This document shows positions 7,448 to 16,561 of a stretch of 64,000 nucleotides of DNA, piece after piece (within the stretch, counting starts at the first letter, position 1; each line of letters starts with the position of its first letter). This DNA is from CAVYUC01 sp963783085 (GTDB lineage: Bacteria > Bacteroidota > Bacteroidia > Bacteroidales > Prolixibacteraceae). Where the stretch lies: contig CAWAMJ010000003.1 in the NCBI GenBank assembly GCA_963783085.1, positions 47,074-111,073 of the forward strand. Reading direction: 5' to 3'. The translations under genes were made by a program, and so were the position numbers. The notes beneath the pieces were generated by a model. That model ran no database searches and was not told where the DNA came from. It saw nothing but the letters and a program-made list of their open reading frames with translations.

Positions 7448-9574
7448 ATGAAAACAATTTTATTCCTCCTGTTTCAATCCCTTATAATTTTCAGCCAGGC
7501 ACAGGTTCAACTTTCTGGAAATGTTTTTACTCCGAAAGGCGAATCATTAAGCGGAGTAAATGTATTTATCCAAGGAAGTTACGACGGCAGCACCACCGAC
7601 AGCCTTGGCTTTTTCAGTTTCAAAACAGAGGAAACCGGACCACAAACTTTAATTGCAAGTTATGTGGGTTACGAAACGCAGGCGATGGAACTTAACCTGG
7701 AATCTGATATTTCTGGTTTGAAAATTATATTGAAGCAAGCCACCAGCGAACTGGATGAAGTGGTGATAAATGCCGGGGCCTTTGAAGCCAGCGACAAAAA
7801 GAAATCGGTGATCCTGAAACCGCTGGATGTGGCCCTGACTGCCGGAGCAAACGGCGATATTTTTGGCGCGTTCGGAACATTGCCAGGCTCGCACCGGGTG
7901 GGCGAAGAAGGACGGCTTTTTGTCCGTGGCGGCGAAAGTTACGAAACCAAAACATTTATGGATGGCATGTTAATCAATTCGCCCTATTTCTCGAAAATGC
8001 CCGATTTACCCACCCGGGGACGCTATTCTCCGCTGCTTTTTAATGGTGCAGTTTTCAGCACCGGCGGTTATTCGGCAGAATACGGACAGGCGCTTTCGTC
8101 GATTGTGGCGCTGAATACGGTTGCACTGGAACCGGCAGACAAATCGAGCATTTCAGTAATGTCGGTAGGTTTCCAGGGTTCCCATTCCGAACGGTGGGAA
8201 AATACCTCGCTGGCAATCACCGGCGAATACCTGCACACGGGATTGTCCAACCGCATTTTTCAGCAAAATATCCAGTGGTTAAAAGAACCTGTAATTACAG
8301 GCTCAACTTTAATGTTCAGGCACAAAACCAGTAAAACGGGAATGATAAAATCATTCGGCAGTTTCAGCCACAATTCAAGCAGCATGCTGTACAATAATTT
8401 TCAGGAATCATCTTCTGAAAATGTTGATTTGAAAAACAACAACATCTATTTCAATACCACTTACAATGAACAACTAAACCCCAACTGGATGATAAACAGC
8501 GGAATCGCCTTCAACACAGATGGTGAAAATATGTTTTTGGGTGAAAATCAAATCTCTACAACCAGAAAAAGTTCGCAGGCAAAAATTGCCTTCACCAATA
8601 CCGCAATTAAAAATATAACTACAAAACTGGGCGGTGATTTTATGTACTATGATTACAACCAGGAGATCGACATGAACGGCATATTTGCTTTGCCCTTTTC
8701 AAACCGGCAGATTTCAGTTTTTGCCGAACCGGAAGCTAAAATAACTCCTGCGCTGGCGTTGCGTGCCGGTGTGCGGGCAGAGCGGAGTTCGCTGATTGAA
8801 AAAACCAATATTATGCCGCGGTTGTCTGCAGCCGTGAAAACCGGCAAAAGCAGCCAGCTTTCGGCAGCTTACGGAAAATTTGTACAGAACCCGGAAGAAG
8901 ATTACCTGAAATTTACAACCGCTCTTGAGCCGGAAAAATCGACCCACTCCATTTTGACCTGGCAATACAAAAAAGGTACAAAAACGTTGCGCATTGAAGC
9001 ATACAATAAAAACTATTCCGGTTTGGTGAAATTTAAAGAAGAATTCTCAACGGAACCTGGGAACTACAGCAACAGCGGCAGTGGTTATTCCCGCGGGCTG
9101 GATATTTTCTGGCGTAATCAACAGGAATTTGGCAAAAGCGATTACTGGATTTCCTATTCGTGGAACGACTCGAAGCGCAACTACCGCGACTATCCGGTTC
9201 AGGCCACTCCACCGTATGTTTCGGAACATAATTTATCGGTAGTGTACAAAAAATTCTTTCCAAAAATCAGTTCATTCATTTCAAGTACTTATTCATTTGC
9301 CAGCGGCCGTCCTTATTTCAACCCAAACAACCCCGTTTTTATGGAAGATCATACGAAACCATACAACGATGTCAGTTTTGGATTCACGCACATTTTGTAC
9401 CTTTTCAATACGCAATCCGTAATCCATCTTGTTGTAAACAATGTGTTTGGTTTCGAAAATGTTTTTGGATATCATTACAGTGAAATACCGAACAGCAACG
9501 GCGGTTTCGAAGCCCAGCCGGTTAAGCCGGCATCAAAACGGATGGCGGTTATTTTGATTTCATTTCAGTTATAA
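7448..9574 (+). CDS. TonB-dependent outer-membrane receptor with carboxypeptidase-like N-domain
   Basis: A 708-residue outer-membrane receptor. The signal peptide ends near SQAQ (residue 19). A CarboxypepD_reg-like beta-sandwich follows (about 20-100; GNVFTPKGESLSGVNVFI, SYVGYET). Then come a plug with VFVRGGESYETKTFMDG-like strands (about 115-210) and a 22-strand-type barrel ending in an aromatic-rich C-terminus (VILISFQL). It lacks the SusC N-terminal signature and has no SusD partner, so it is a general TonB-dependent transporter (metal, siderophore or small ligand). It is probably co-transcribed with the gene 18 bp downstream. Confidence 0.88.
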   Translation: MKTILFLLFQSLIIFSQAQVQLSGNVFTPKGESLSGVNVFIQGSYDGSTTDSLGFFSFKTEETGPQTLIASYVGYETQAMELNLESDISGLKIILKQATSELDEVVINAGAFEASDKKKSVILKPLDVALTAGANGDIFGAFGTLPGSHRVGEEGRLFVRGGESYETKTFMDGMLINSPYFSKMPDLPTRGRYSPLLFNGAVFSTGGYSAEYGQALSSIVALNTVALEPADKSSISVMSVGFQGSHSERWENTSLAITGEYLHTGLSNRIFQQNIQWLKEPVITGSTLMFRHKTSKTGMIKSFGSFSHNSSSMLYNNFQESSSENVDLKNNNIYFNTTYNEQLNPNWMINSGIAFNTDGENMFLGENQISTTRKSSQAKIAFTNTAIKNITTKLGGDFMYYDYNQEIDMNGIFALPFSNRQISVFAEPEAKITPALALRAGVRAERSSLIEKTNIMPRLSAAVKTGKSSQLSAAYGKFVQNPEEDYLKFTTALEPEKSTHSILTWQYKKGTKTLRIEAYNKNYSGLVKFKEEFSTEPGNYSNSGSGYSRGLDIFWRNQQEFGKSDYWISYSWNDSKRNYRDYPVQATPPYVSEHNLSVVYKKFFPKISSFISSTYSFASGRPYFNPNNPVFMEDHTKPYNDVSFGFTHILYLFNTQSVIHLVVNNVFGFENVFGYHYSEIPNSNGGFEAQPVKPASKRMAVILISFQL

Positions 9575-9592
9575 ACAATAAAAATTAAAACC

Positions 9593-10225
9593 ATGAAAAC
9601 ATTCGCTACAGTAATTATTTCAATTGCATTTGTGATTTCTGCCGGCGCCCAAAGCAAATACGAAAAAGCAATGAAGGGTGCCATTGAAAAGCTGAATAAT
9701 TCTGCAACACTGGTCGATTTTCAGGATGCGGCAAATACATTTGAACGAATCGGCAATTCAGAAAAAGAGGAATGGCTGCCGCAATATTATGCTGCCTATT
9801 CCTATATCGTGATGAGTTTTACGGTGCCCGAAGCCGGACAGAAAGATGCTTTTTCCGACAAGGCCCAGCAGTTTCTTGATAATGCATTTCAACTGGCCCC
9901 GGAAGAATCGGAACTATTTGCACTGCAGGCTTTTTTATATCCGGCAAAAATTATGGTTGACCCGATGAACCGCGGAATGATGTACATTGAATCGCTCAAC
10001 AGCGCCATTGATAAATCCATTGCTTTGAATCCGGAAAATCCGCGCCCTTACTATCTGCGGGCGGTAACTATAATGAACATGCCCCCGGAATTTGGCGGCG
10101 GCGCCGAGGCTGCCAAACCGCTGTTTGAAAAAGCGAAAGAGAAATTCGATAGTTTTCATCCGGCAACTCCTGTTTCACCGAATTGGGGAAAAGAACAGAA
10201 CGAGCAGGAAATGAGCAAGTTGTAA
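9593..10225 (+). CDS. Exported helical-repeat (TPR-like) protein
   Basis: A 210-residue protein with a signal peptide ending near SAGAQ (residue 20). It is made of helical repeats with TPR-like phasing: AFQLAPEESELFALQAF around 100-120 and SIALNPENPRPYYLRAV around 140-160. It starts 18 bp after the TonB-dependent receptor, so the two probably form an operon and the protein may act at the periplasmic face of that receptor. No enzymatic motif is visible. It is convergent with the lipocalin gene, 21 bp away. Confidence 0.7.
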   Translation: MKTFATVIISIAFVISAGAQSKYEKAMKGAIEKLNNSATLVDFQDAANTFERIGNSEKEEWLPQYYAAYSYIVMSFTVPEAGQKDAFSDKAQQFLDNAFQLAPEESELFALQAFLYPAKIMVDPMNRGMMYIESLNSAIDKSIALNPENPRPYYLRAVTIMNMPPEFGGGAEAAKPLFEKAKEKFDSFHPATPVSPNWGKEQNEQEMSKL

Positions 10226-10246
10226 TGTCACGCCCCAAGCGCCGTT

Positions 10247-10789
10247 TTAACTTTCCGGTTGTTTTACCCAAATTAATTTGCCGGTATCATAACCGCGTGC
10301 TTCTGCGAGTTTCAGAATGTTGTTTCGAACTTCATCGGTTAATTGCGGAGTTCGGCTCAGTATCCAAAGGTACTTCTCGGTTGAACTTCCTATCAACGCC
10401 CATTGATAATCCGGATCGAGTTCCATCACGTAATAACCGGCGTAAAAAAACAGAAAAAAAGAAACTTTCAGCTTCCCGGGTTCATCAGGATTGGGTTGCT
10501 TCGCTTTTCCTTTCGCAACTTTCAGTTTTCCGTTGAGGGAATTTTTATAGCCTCTGTTAATAACTGAAATTTTTCCATCGGGCCGCATTTGGTATTCAGC
10601 AGTAACGCCCACCAAACCGCGTTCAAAGTTGTGGTCGAACCGGGCAATTTCATACCACAATCCCATGTAGCGATCCAAATCAAGTTCGTTTACCGTTGAA
10701 TTATCCATTTCGTTTTCAGAAGTTGCACAAGTTGATCCCAAAATACCGAAAAAGAACACCAGAAGCATCAGATAGCATAAATATTTCAT
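10247..10789 (-). CDS. Bacterial lipocalin (Blc-like)
   Basis: A 180-residue exported lipocalin. The first structural motif is intact: LDRYMGLWYEIARFDHNFERG, with the family GxWY core at about residue 48. A YYVMELDPDYQWALIG segment and a WILSRTP segment follow, as in E. coli Blc. Blc proteins hold lipids or lysophospholipids at the outer membrane. The signal sequence ends near GSTC, which is only a weak lipobox, so lipidation is uncertain. No partner gene is nearby. Confidence 0.88.
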   Translation of the reverse strand: MKYLCYLMLLVFFFGILGSTCATSENEMDNSTVNELDLDRYMGLWYEIARFDHNFERGLVGVTAEYQMRPDGKISVINRGYKNSLNGKLKVAKGKAKQPNPDEPGKLKVSFFLFFYAGYYVMELDPDYQWALIGSSTEKYLWILSRTPQLTDEVRNNILKLAEARGYDTGKLIWVKQPES

Positions 10790-10881
10790 AAACTATTTTT
10801 TATTCAACGTCATTTCCGGAAACCAGTTTCAGTTTTCGTAAAATAAAATTTCCAACCGAAACAATTACAGCATCAACAGGT

Positions 10882-12090
10882 TCAGTGGCTGTTGTTTATG
10901 ATTGATTCAATCCGGCGCATCATTTCCATGCACATGCGACCGTTGTGGTAAGGCGCTTTCCAGCCGTTTACCTTATCGGCGCGCACCACTTCCAGTTCCG
11001 GAGAAACGGTGGCATACCAGCCGCCGTCTTGTTTGTCGACCATGTATTTCTGAATAAAATCCCAGCTTCGTTGCGATAATTTCAGGTATTCCCGGCTTTT
11101 TGTCAATTGCCAGGCGTTGAAAAAACCGACCACCGATTCTGCCTGCGGCCACCAGTCGAACTGCGCATTTAAATGCTCTCCGTCTTTTTCGTAGTACAAA
11201 CCGCCGCTTTCGCCGAATCCTTCACTTGCCGTAACATCAGCCATTTTCAACGCTACTTTTTCCACTTCCTTCAACAATTCTTCATCGCCAAGAACTTCGG
11301 CAGCTTCGCACAACAGCCAGCTTCCTTCAATGTCGTGGCCATAAGAATCAATATCGGATTTCACCGTCCAGTCGTCTTCAAAAAATAAGTAAAAATGAAA
11401 TGTTTCCGGATTGATTATTTTATCGAGGAAAATGCGGATTAAGGCTTTCAGTTGTTTTTTCAGCGTTTCATCCTTCCAGGCCCGGTACAAATTAGTATAT
11501 GCCTCCAGAATGTGCAGGTGCGAATTCATCGATTTGGTTACGTCCATATCTTTCGGGCTCAGGCGCTGGTCGTCGGTATCCTGCCAGTCGGCAGTTTTCG
11601 CTTCAATATACCCGCCGAAAACCGGATCGAACGCATACTTTTCCATCAAACCAAACATGGTTTTGGCAGTGTCGAGCGCGTTTTCATCATCAAAGATCAT
11701 ATTGTATTCCGAAAGCGCATAAATAAAAAAAGCTTCGGCATAAAACTGCTTTTTCCGATCGACAGGTGTTCCGTCCGGATTTACGCTCCAGTAGATTCCG
11801 CCATTTTCTTCGTCCCAAAATGATTCCATTAAAATTCGATAAGCCTCGTCAGCCATCTTCCTGTAAACGGCTGTTGGATAATACCGGTATGCTGCAGAAA
11901 ACGTCCACATAACACGGGTGGTAAATACCGCTGAAAGAAATGCATCGGGGTATTTTTTCTCATCGAAATCAATTCGGCCGTAAAATGTTTTTCGCGAAGG
12001 ATCATACACATTTTTCACCCAATAATTCAGGATGCCGCCGGTCAACTCGTTTTCAAATTCTTTTTTCAGTCTCTTCAGGTTGTCGTTCAT
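10882..12090 (-). CDS. Cellobiose/mannobiose 2-epimerase (AGE superfamily)
   Basis: A 402-residue (alpha/alpha)6-barrel enzyme starting at the ATG at 12090 (the longer frame begins with TTG). It matches cellobiose 2-epimerases: NSHLHILEAYTNLYRAW (189-205), GHDIEGSWLL (251-260), WWPQAESVVGF and PYHNGRMCMEM near the C-terminus. These supply the catalytic-site histidines (His191/His193, His252, His382). The family converts the reducing-end glucose of beta-1,4 disaccharides to mannose or the reverse. Next to a GH130 mannosylglucose phosphorylase it most likely converts mannobiose to mannosylglucose. It has no signal peptide, so it is cytosolic. Confidence 0.93.
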   Translation of the reverse strand: MNDNLKRLKKEFENELTGGILNYWVKNVYDPSRKTFYGRIDFDEKKYPDAFLSAVFTTRVMWTFSAAYRYYPTAVYRKMADEAYRILMESFWDEENGGIYWSVNPDGTPVDRKKQFYAEAFFIYALSEYNMIFDDENALDTAKTMFGLMEKYAFDPVFGGYIEAKTADWQDTDDQRLSPKDMDVTKSMNSHLHILEAYTNLYRAWKDETLKKQLKALIRIFLDKIINPETFHFYLFFEDDWTVKSDIDSYGHDIEGSWLLCEAAEVLGDEELLKEVEKVALKMADVTASEGFGESGGLYYEKDGEHLNAQFDWWPQAESVVGFFNAWQLTKSREYLKLSQRSWDFIQKYMVDKQDGGWYATVSPELEVVRADKVNGWKAPYHNGRMCMEMMRRIESIINNSH

Positions 12091-12134
12091 TTCATTGGAT
12101 TTATTATTCAATCGTCATTTCGATTTACGCAGGT

Positions 12135-13139
12135 TTAAAAAAACAGTTTTTTATCGTGTTCCGGGAAAAAAATTCCGGCATCAATCCGAATCCTGTCCAG
12201 CGTTTCCATTAAATCGAGGCTAAGTTGCCAGGTCATCCGATCGCTTTCAATTTTTCCCTGGTCGAGGCAGTTCATTACATGTTCTGCTTCGTATTGATAT
12301 CCCCAGCCGGAAACGTGTCCCGAATCGTAAACGCTCACATCGCCGCCGGCTCTCCACACTGTCACATTCGTTGGTGTAAACCAGCGCGGACTTAGCTGTA
12401 TGTATCCTTTTTCGCACCAGAATTCAGTTTGAACCGGCGACCACGCTGCAAAGCTGGAAGTTAAATTGGCCATTTCGCCGCCCGGATATTTGAAGAGAAC
12501 GCTGATACTTTCTTCGGAATTGGTTGGGCTGAAATCGGCAAAAGTTTTAATGGTCTTGGGTTTGCCAAGTGAAGTAAGCGCCGCAAAAACCGGATAAATG
12601 CCAACGTCGAGGAGCGAACTGCCGCCGAGTGAAATGTTGTACAACCGGTTTTTCGGATCATAAGGCCCGTTGAAAGCGAATTCAGAACGAACAATTTTTA
12701 ATTTCCCCAGTTCCCCCGATTTCAAAATTTCCATGGTTTTTAAATAGCCGGGCTGAAACATGGTCCAGAATGCCTCCATTAAAAATGCATTGTTCCGGCG
12801 GGCGGCATCTACCATTTCCTGAGCTTCATTCCGGTTCATGGCGAATGCTTTTTCGCACAACACCGCTTTCTTTTTTTCGAGGCACATCAGGGCCTGCCGG
12901 TGGTGAAACGAATGCGGTGTGGCAATGTATACCACGTCCACGTTTTCATCGGCGAGCATTTCTCCGTAGCTGCCGTAAGCTTTTTCGAAACCAAATTCAG
13001 CCGCAAAATCCTGTGCTTTTTTCAAATCGCGCGATGCCGTGGCATATAAATTTGCGTTCTGAAGAAGTTTTAAATCGCTGCTGAATTTCCGCGCTATTTT
13101 CCCGCAGCCGAGAATTGCCCAATTGTAAATTTTGCCCAT
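12135..13139 (-). CDS. Gfo/Idh/MocA family oxidoreductase (cytosolic)
   Basis: A 334-residue NAD(P)-dependent oxidoreductase. The N-terminal Rossmann fold opens with GCGKIARKFS (about 10-19). The usual EKP catalytic motif reads EKAFAMN here (Ala replaces Pro), followed by the Gfo/Idh C-terminal beta-sheet domain. There is no signal peptide. It sits between the epimerase (44 bp) and the GH130 phosphorylase (7 bp), so it belongs to the mannan operon. It may oxidise or reduce a mannose- or glucose-derived sugar, but the substrate is not evident. Confidence 0.85.
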   Translation of the reverse strand: MGKIYNWAILGCGKIARKFSSDLKLLQNANLYATASRDLKKAQDFAAEFGFEKAYGSYGEMLADENVDVVYIATPHSFHHRQALMCLEKKKAVLCEKAFAMNRNEAQEMVDAARRNNAFLMEAFWTMFQPGYLKTMEILKSGELGKLKIVRSEFAFNGPYDPKNRLYNISLGGSSLLDVGIYPVFAALTSLGKPKTIKTFADFSPTNSEESISVLFKYPGGEMANLTSSFAAWSPVQTEFWCEKGYIQLSPRWFTPTNVTVWRAGGDVSVYDSGHVSGWGYQYEAEHVMNCLDQGKIESDRMTWQLSLDLMETLDRIRIDAGIFFPEHDKKLFF

Positions 13140-13146
13140 TTCAGTT

Positions 13147-14331
13147 TTAATATTTTCCCTGGTTCCGGTTGATTAACTCATTGATTTTTCTCACACTTTC
13201 TGCCGAACGCAATCCGTCTTCGGGCGTGTTCAGGCAGTAATCAAGCAGGCGTTCAACAGTAGTAGTTGCCACGTGCATGCGCGTATCCGACGAGCCGTAA
13301 TAAATAAAAACTTCGCCGTTTTCATTTCTGATCCAGCCGTTGGCAAACAAAACATTTGAAACATCACCTATGCGTTCTTCCCCTTCTGGCGCCATGAAAT
13401 AACCCCCCGGCCGCGCAATCACTTTCGACGGATCCTCCAAATCGGTCATGAACATGTACAGCACATAACGCAATCCGGCGGCACAGGCACGCACACCATG
13501 CGCCAGGTGCATCCAGCCTTTTTCCGTTTTGATTGGCGCCGGCCCCTGCCCGTTTTTCACTTCTTTTATGGTGTGGTAAATTTTTTCATCGATAATTTTT
13601 TCCTCCGGCGCTTCGGCGTGTGTAATATCATCAACCAGCGCCCAGCCGATACCGCCGCCGCCGCCAACATCAATAAAACCATCCTGCGGGCGGGTGTAAA
13701 ATGCATATTTCGCATTTACAAATTCCGGATGCAAAACCAGGTTCCGCTGCTGGCCGTGGTGAGAAACAAAATCGGGCAACCGTTCCCAGTGAATCAAATC
13801 TTTGGTCCGCGCAATTCCCCCGCCTGCAGTAGCCTGCGAGGTATCGCCGATGGGTGCGTCCGGGTCTTTTCTTTCGGCGCAGAAGATGCCGTAAATCCAG
13901 CCATCTTCGTGTTTTACCAACCGCATATCATACACATTTGTATCGGGTTCACCGGTTTCCGGCAGGGTGATCGGACGGTTCCAAAACCGCCAGTTATCGA
14001 TGCCGTTTTTGCTTTCGGCAACTGCAAAAAACGACTTGCGGTCCCAACCTTCGGTACGAACCACCAGCAGATATTTTCCGCCGAGGTAAATGGCGCCGCT
14101 GTTAAACGTTGCATTTATTCCCAACCGCTTCATCAAAAACGGATTGGTTTCAAAATTCATATCGTATTGCCAGTGCAACGGGGCATGTTCCGCCGTTAGA
14201 ACGGGGTGTTTATACCGGTAAAAAATTCCGTTGAAATTCTTCTTCACCGGTTTATTTTTTTTAGTCAGCAGTTTTTCATGTTTCTTTTTCAGCTTTTCCA
14301 GCCTCTTGTCAAATTCTTTTTGGGAATTCAT
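13147..14331 (-). CDS. 4-O-beta-D-mannosyl-D-glucose phosphorylase, GH130
   Basis: A 394-residue five-bladed beta-propeller enzyme of GH130. Asp135 in NVYDMRL corresponds to the family's general acid (Asp131 in the B. fragilis enzyme, from memory). FNSGAIYLGGKYLLVVR and GGGIARTKDL are conserved in mannosylglucose phosphorylases. The reaction splits Man-beta-1,4-Glc with phosphate to alpha-mannose 1-phosphate and glucose in the cytosol. A lysine-rich N-terminal helix (residues 1-32) precedes the propeller. The neighbouring epimerase and symporter genes reproduce the known Bacteroides mannan disaccharide pathway. Confidence 0.92.
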   Translation of the reverse strand: MNSQKEFDKRLEKLKKKHEKLLTKKNKPVKKNFNGIFYRYKHPVLTAEHAPLHWQYDMNFETNPFLMKRLGINATFNSGAIYLGGKYLLVVRTEGWDRKSFFAVAESKNGIDNWRFWNRPITLPETGEPDTNVYDMRLVKHEDGWIYGIFCAERKDPDAPIGDTSQATAGGGIARTKDLIHWERLPDFVSHHGQQRNLVLHPEFVNAKYAFYTRPQDGFIDVGGGGGIGWALVDDITHAEAPEEKIIDEKIYHTIKEVKNGQGPAPIKTEKGWMHLAHGVRACAAGLRYVLYMFMTDLEDPSKVIARPGGYFMAPEGEERIGDVSNVLFANGWIRNENGEVFIYYGSSDTRMHVATTTVERLLDYCLNTPEDGLRSAESVRKINELINRNQGKY

Positions 14332-14364
14332 AAATAAATTTTTATAGTTTTTTTTGTAATAAAG

Positions 14365-16191
14365 TCAGGATTCCGGAAGCTTGTCCCACCAGGTTTTTTT
14401 CAAAATCACTATACAAATTACAGTAATTATTATGGTGATCCAAACCGGCAGCATATCTTTCAGAATGATGTAAACAGGGAGCGCCACCAGCGCTGTTTGT
14501 GCAATTGTTCCGATGACGACATTAAACATATCCATTTTGAAATTTTTGTTGGGCACGAAATCCGGATCTTCAGCCATTACTTTTGCTTTTACCGGCCCCC
14601 AAAATCCCCATGGACGAATGGTTTTGTAGAAATCTTTTAATGTTTCTTCGTTTGTTGGCCTGGTGAGGAATGTACCCAGCAAAGCTCCAGCCAAAGAAAT
14701 CAGCAGCAACCATGGAAAATAATATAAGTCAAGCGTTTCGGAAAAAACATACGGAAAAATAAGTGCAGGAACCAAACCGGCCACCATTCCCCAGAAATAG
14801 CCGTAACCGTTAAAACGCCACCAATACCATTTCAGCACGTTCGAAACCACATAACTTCCGTAGAGCGCTGAAACAATCCATTGCAGCATACTATTCACGT
14901 CCTGCGCAAAAACACCAAAAATGATGCTGACAATAACCACCACCACACCTGTGAGGTAGTTCATGTTCCTGATTTGCAGGTTCGAAGCCTCCGGTTTCAC
15001 ATATCGCAGATAGATATCGTTGACGATGTATGCCTGCGCCGCGTTTAGCGTTCCGGCAAATGTAGAATTGAAAGCTGCCAGCAATCCGGCAAGCAACAAT
15101 CCCATAAAACCAACCGGCACAAATTCTGAAATTGCAGAAGGCAGTATTTGTTCAAAATCGATTTCTCCGGCTACCATCAGGTTCAACCTGTCGTAATAAA
15201 GCAGTGCAAGAATGGCAAAACCGGCAATCATAAAATACCGGACGGGCATTAAAACCACCGATACAAAGCCGCTCATTTTTGCCGCTTCTTTAGGCGATTT
15301 TGTGGAAAGGATTTTTTGCATGTCATAAGTGGGGGCAGGCCCGGCCATTGAAACCAGGATTCCTTTAAAAAGCATCATCATAAAAAAGATGGAAAAAAGC
15401 GAATATCCGTCGCTGGCAATTTTTGCGTTTACTTCATCGATAACCCCGCGCCAGTTCAAATTAAGTTTCCAGCCAAAAAACGGAGATTCCCAGCCTGCCG
15501 GAGTAACCAGCGTTTCCAGCGTCATTGCTTTCATGGCTAAAATTCCAATAAGTATAGCGGAAATGGTCATTATCAAATACTGCAAAACGTCGGCCCATAC
15601 AATGCTCGACATACCCCCGAGAACTGCATAGAAAACAGCAAACAAGGTGAATGCAATGCCATAAATATGAGGGACATATCCCAGCGGAACATGAAAGGGA
15701 ATGTGCGGCTGGACTAAATCCCAGGGAATAAAAATCATTACAAACTTGCCCAATCCGATAAAGCCGTAAGCCAGGTAGCCGAGGCACATAATCAATGCAA
15801 AAACCACCACTACCCCATGTGAAAGATTGCTGTCGCGCGTGCGGCCAAAACGCGTATTTATCCACTCGGCGCCCGTGGTAACTTTTGAGCGCCGGAGCCA
15901 GATGCTCAGAAAAACCATCAAAAAGATTTGATTAAAAACCGGCCACAACCATGGAATCCAGATACTTTTCAGCCCATACACGAAAAGAAGCGTCACCAGC
16001 CACATGGTCCCGGAAATATCGAACATTCCGGATGCGTTTGACAAACCGAGCATGTACCACGGCAGCTTGTTTCCACCCAACAAATAATTCGATTTACTTT
16101 TTTGAGCTACTTTTTTTAAGACTAATCCGATAAAAACCGTTGATAAAAGGTAAATGAAAATAATTACTACGTCGATTAGAGTTAATTTCAT
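14365..16191 (-). CDS. Sodium:solute symporter (SSS family) for mannan disaccharides
   Basis: A 608-residue inner-membrane transporter with about 13-14 hydrophobic helices. It starts at the ATG at 16191 (MKLTLIDVVIIFIYLLSTVFIG). SSS-type features are the SNASGMFDISGTMWLV stretch near helix 2, GGMSSIVWADVLQYLIM, and AAFNSTFAGTLNAAQAYIVNDIY. It is the first gene of the mannan operon. By position it should import mannobiose or mannosylglucose with Na+, like the symporter of the B. fragilis mannan cluster. Substrate assignment is by context only. Confidence 0.9.
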   Translation of the reverse strand: MKLTLIDVVIIFIYLLSTVFIGLVLKKVAQKSKSNYLLGGNKLPWYMLGLSNASGMFDISGTMWLVTLLFVYGLKSIWIPWLWPVFNQIFLMVFLSIWLRRSKVTTGAEWINTRFGRTRDSNLSHGVVVVFALIMCLGYLAYGFIGLGKFVMIFIPWDLVQPHIPFHVPLGYVPHIYGIAFTLFAVFYAVLGGMSSIVWADVLQYLIMTISAILIGILAMKAMTLETLVTPAGWESPFFGWKLNLNWRGVIDEVNAKIASDGYSLFSIFFMMMLFKGILVSMAGPAPTYDMQKILSTKSPKEAAKMSGFVSVVLMPVRYFMIAGFAILALLYYDRLNLMVAGEIDFEQILPSAISEFVPVGFMGLLLAGLLAAFNSTFAGTLNAAQAYIVNDIYLRYVKPEASNLQIRNMNYLTGVVVVIVSIIFGVFAQDVNSMLQWIVSALYGSYVVSNVLKWYWWRFNGYGYFWGMVAGLVPALIFPYVFSETLDLYYFPWLLLISLAGALLGTFLTRPTNEETLKDFYKTIRPWGFWGPVKAKVMAEDPDFVPNKNFKMDMFNVVIGTIAQTALVALPVYIILKDMLPVWITIIITVICIVILKKTWWDKLPES

Positions 16192-16227
16192 CTCTGGCTG
16201 TTTAGTTTTCGGTGTGAAATTAAGCAA

Positions 16228-16235
16228 CAAATATA
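16228..16235 (-). promoter_or_regulatory. -7 box (TATATTTG) for the mannan operon
   Basis: Minus-strand TATATTTG fits TAnnTTTG and lies 36 bp before the symporter ATG. No clear TTTG was found at the expected -33 distance, so the call is tentative. Confidence 0.4.
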
Positions 16236-16293
16236 ATGAGTTACTTCAAAATATAACATTTCCTGTTTTGCGCCGGCCGCAGATGAATGTACA

Positions 16294-16307
16294 TCCGGTT
16301 AACCGGA
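16294..16307. promoter_or_regulatory. 14-bp palindrome, candidate operator
   Basis: TCCGGTTAACCGGA is a perfect dyad about 60 bp upstream of the symporter -7 box. It could bind a dimeric regulator of the mannan operon or of the divergent gene. No regulator gene is encoded next to it. Confidence 0.35.
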
Positions 16308-16561
16308 CAGGAAAGCATCCGGAAATTCTCAAACTTTATCAGGTCGGAAAAGAAAAAGATCTGGCTAATTCATTTTGAATAAAAAATAAAAAACACCATT
16401 TTTACCCTCCGTTTCGTCTTTTGAAATGGCCATGATACACAACAAAATCACTCGTTGCAGATCATAAATTTAACAAGATGAACGGAGCTTGATACGGAAA
16501 TCCAAATGGAAATGAAAAAATTGTTCCCGACAGATGGGACGGGGTCCAGCGGGTTTAAAGC

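Larger units (their letters stand above)
16192..16561. other. Divergent regulatory region upstream of the mannan operon
   Basis: There is no gene here that I would call. It holds the symporter's -7 box (16228-16235), a 14-bp perfect palindrome TCCGGTTAACCGGA (16294-16307), and a flanking TTTCCTG/CAGGAAA inverted pair (about 16259 and 16308). A 31-codon plus-strand frame after the palindrome was not judged a gene. Confidence 0.5.

Noticed and set aside
13498..14199. A 233-codon plus-strand open frame
   Set aside because: It is the complement of the GH130 gene and has no recognisable protein character.
16284..16378. A 31-codon plus-strand frame upstream of the FGE-fold gene
   Set aside because: Too short and without known features. 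It overlaps the presumed regulatory region of the mannan operon.
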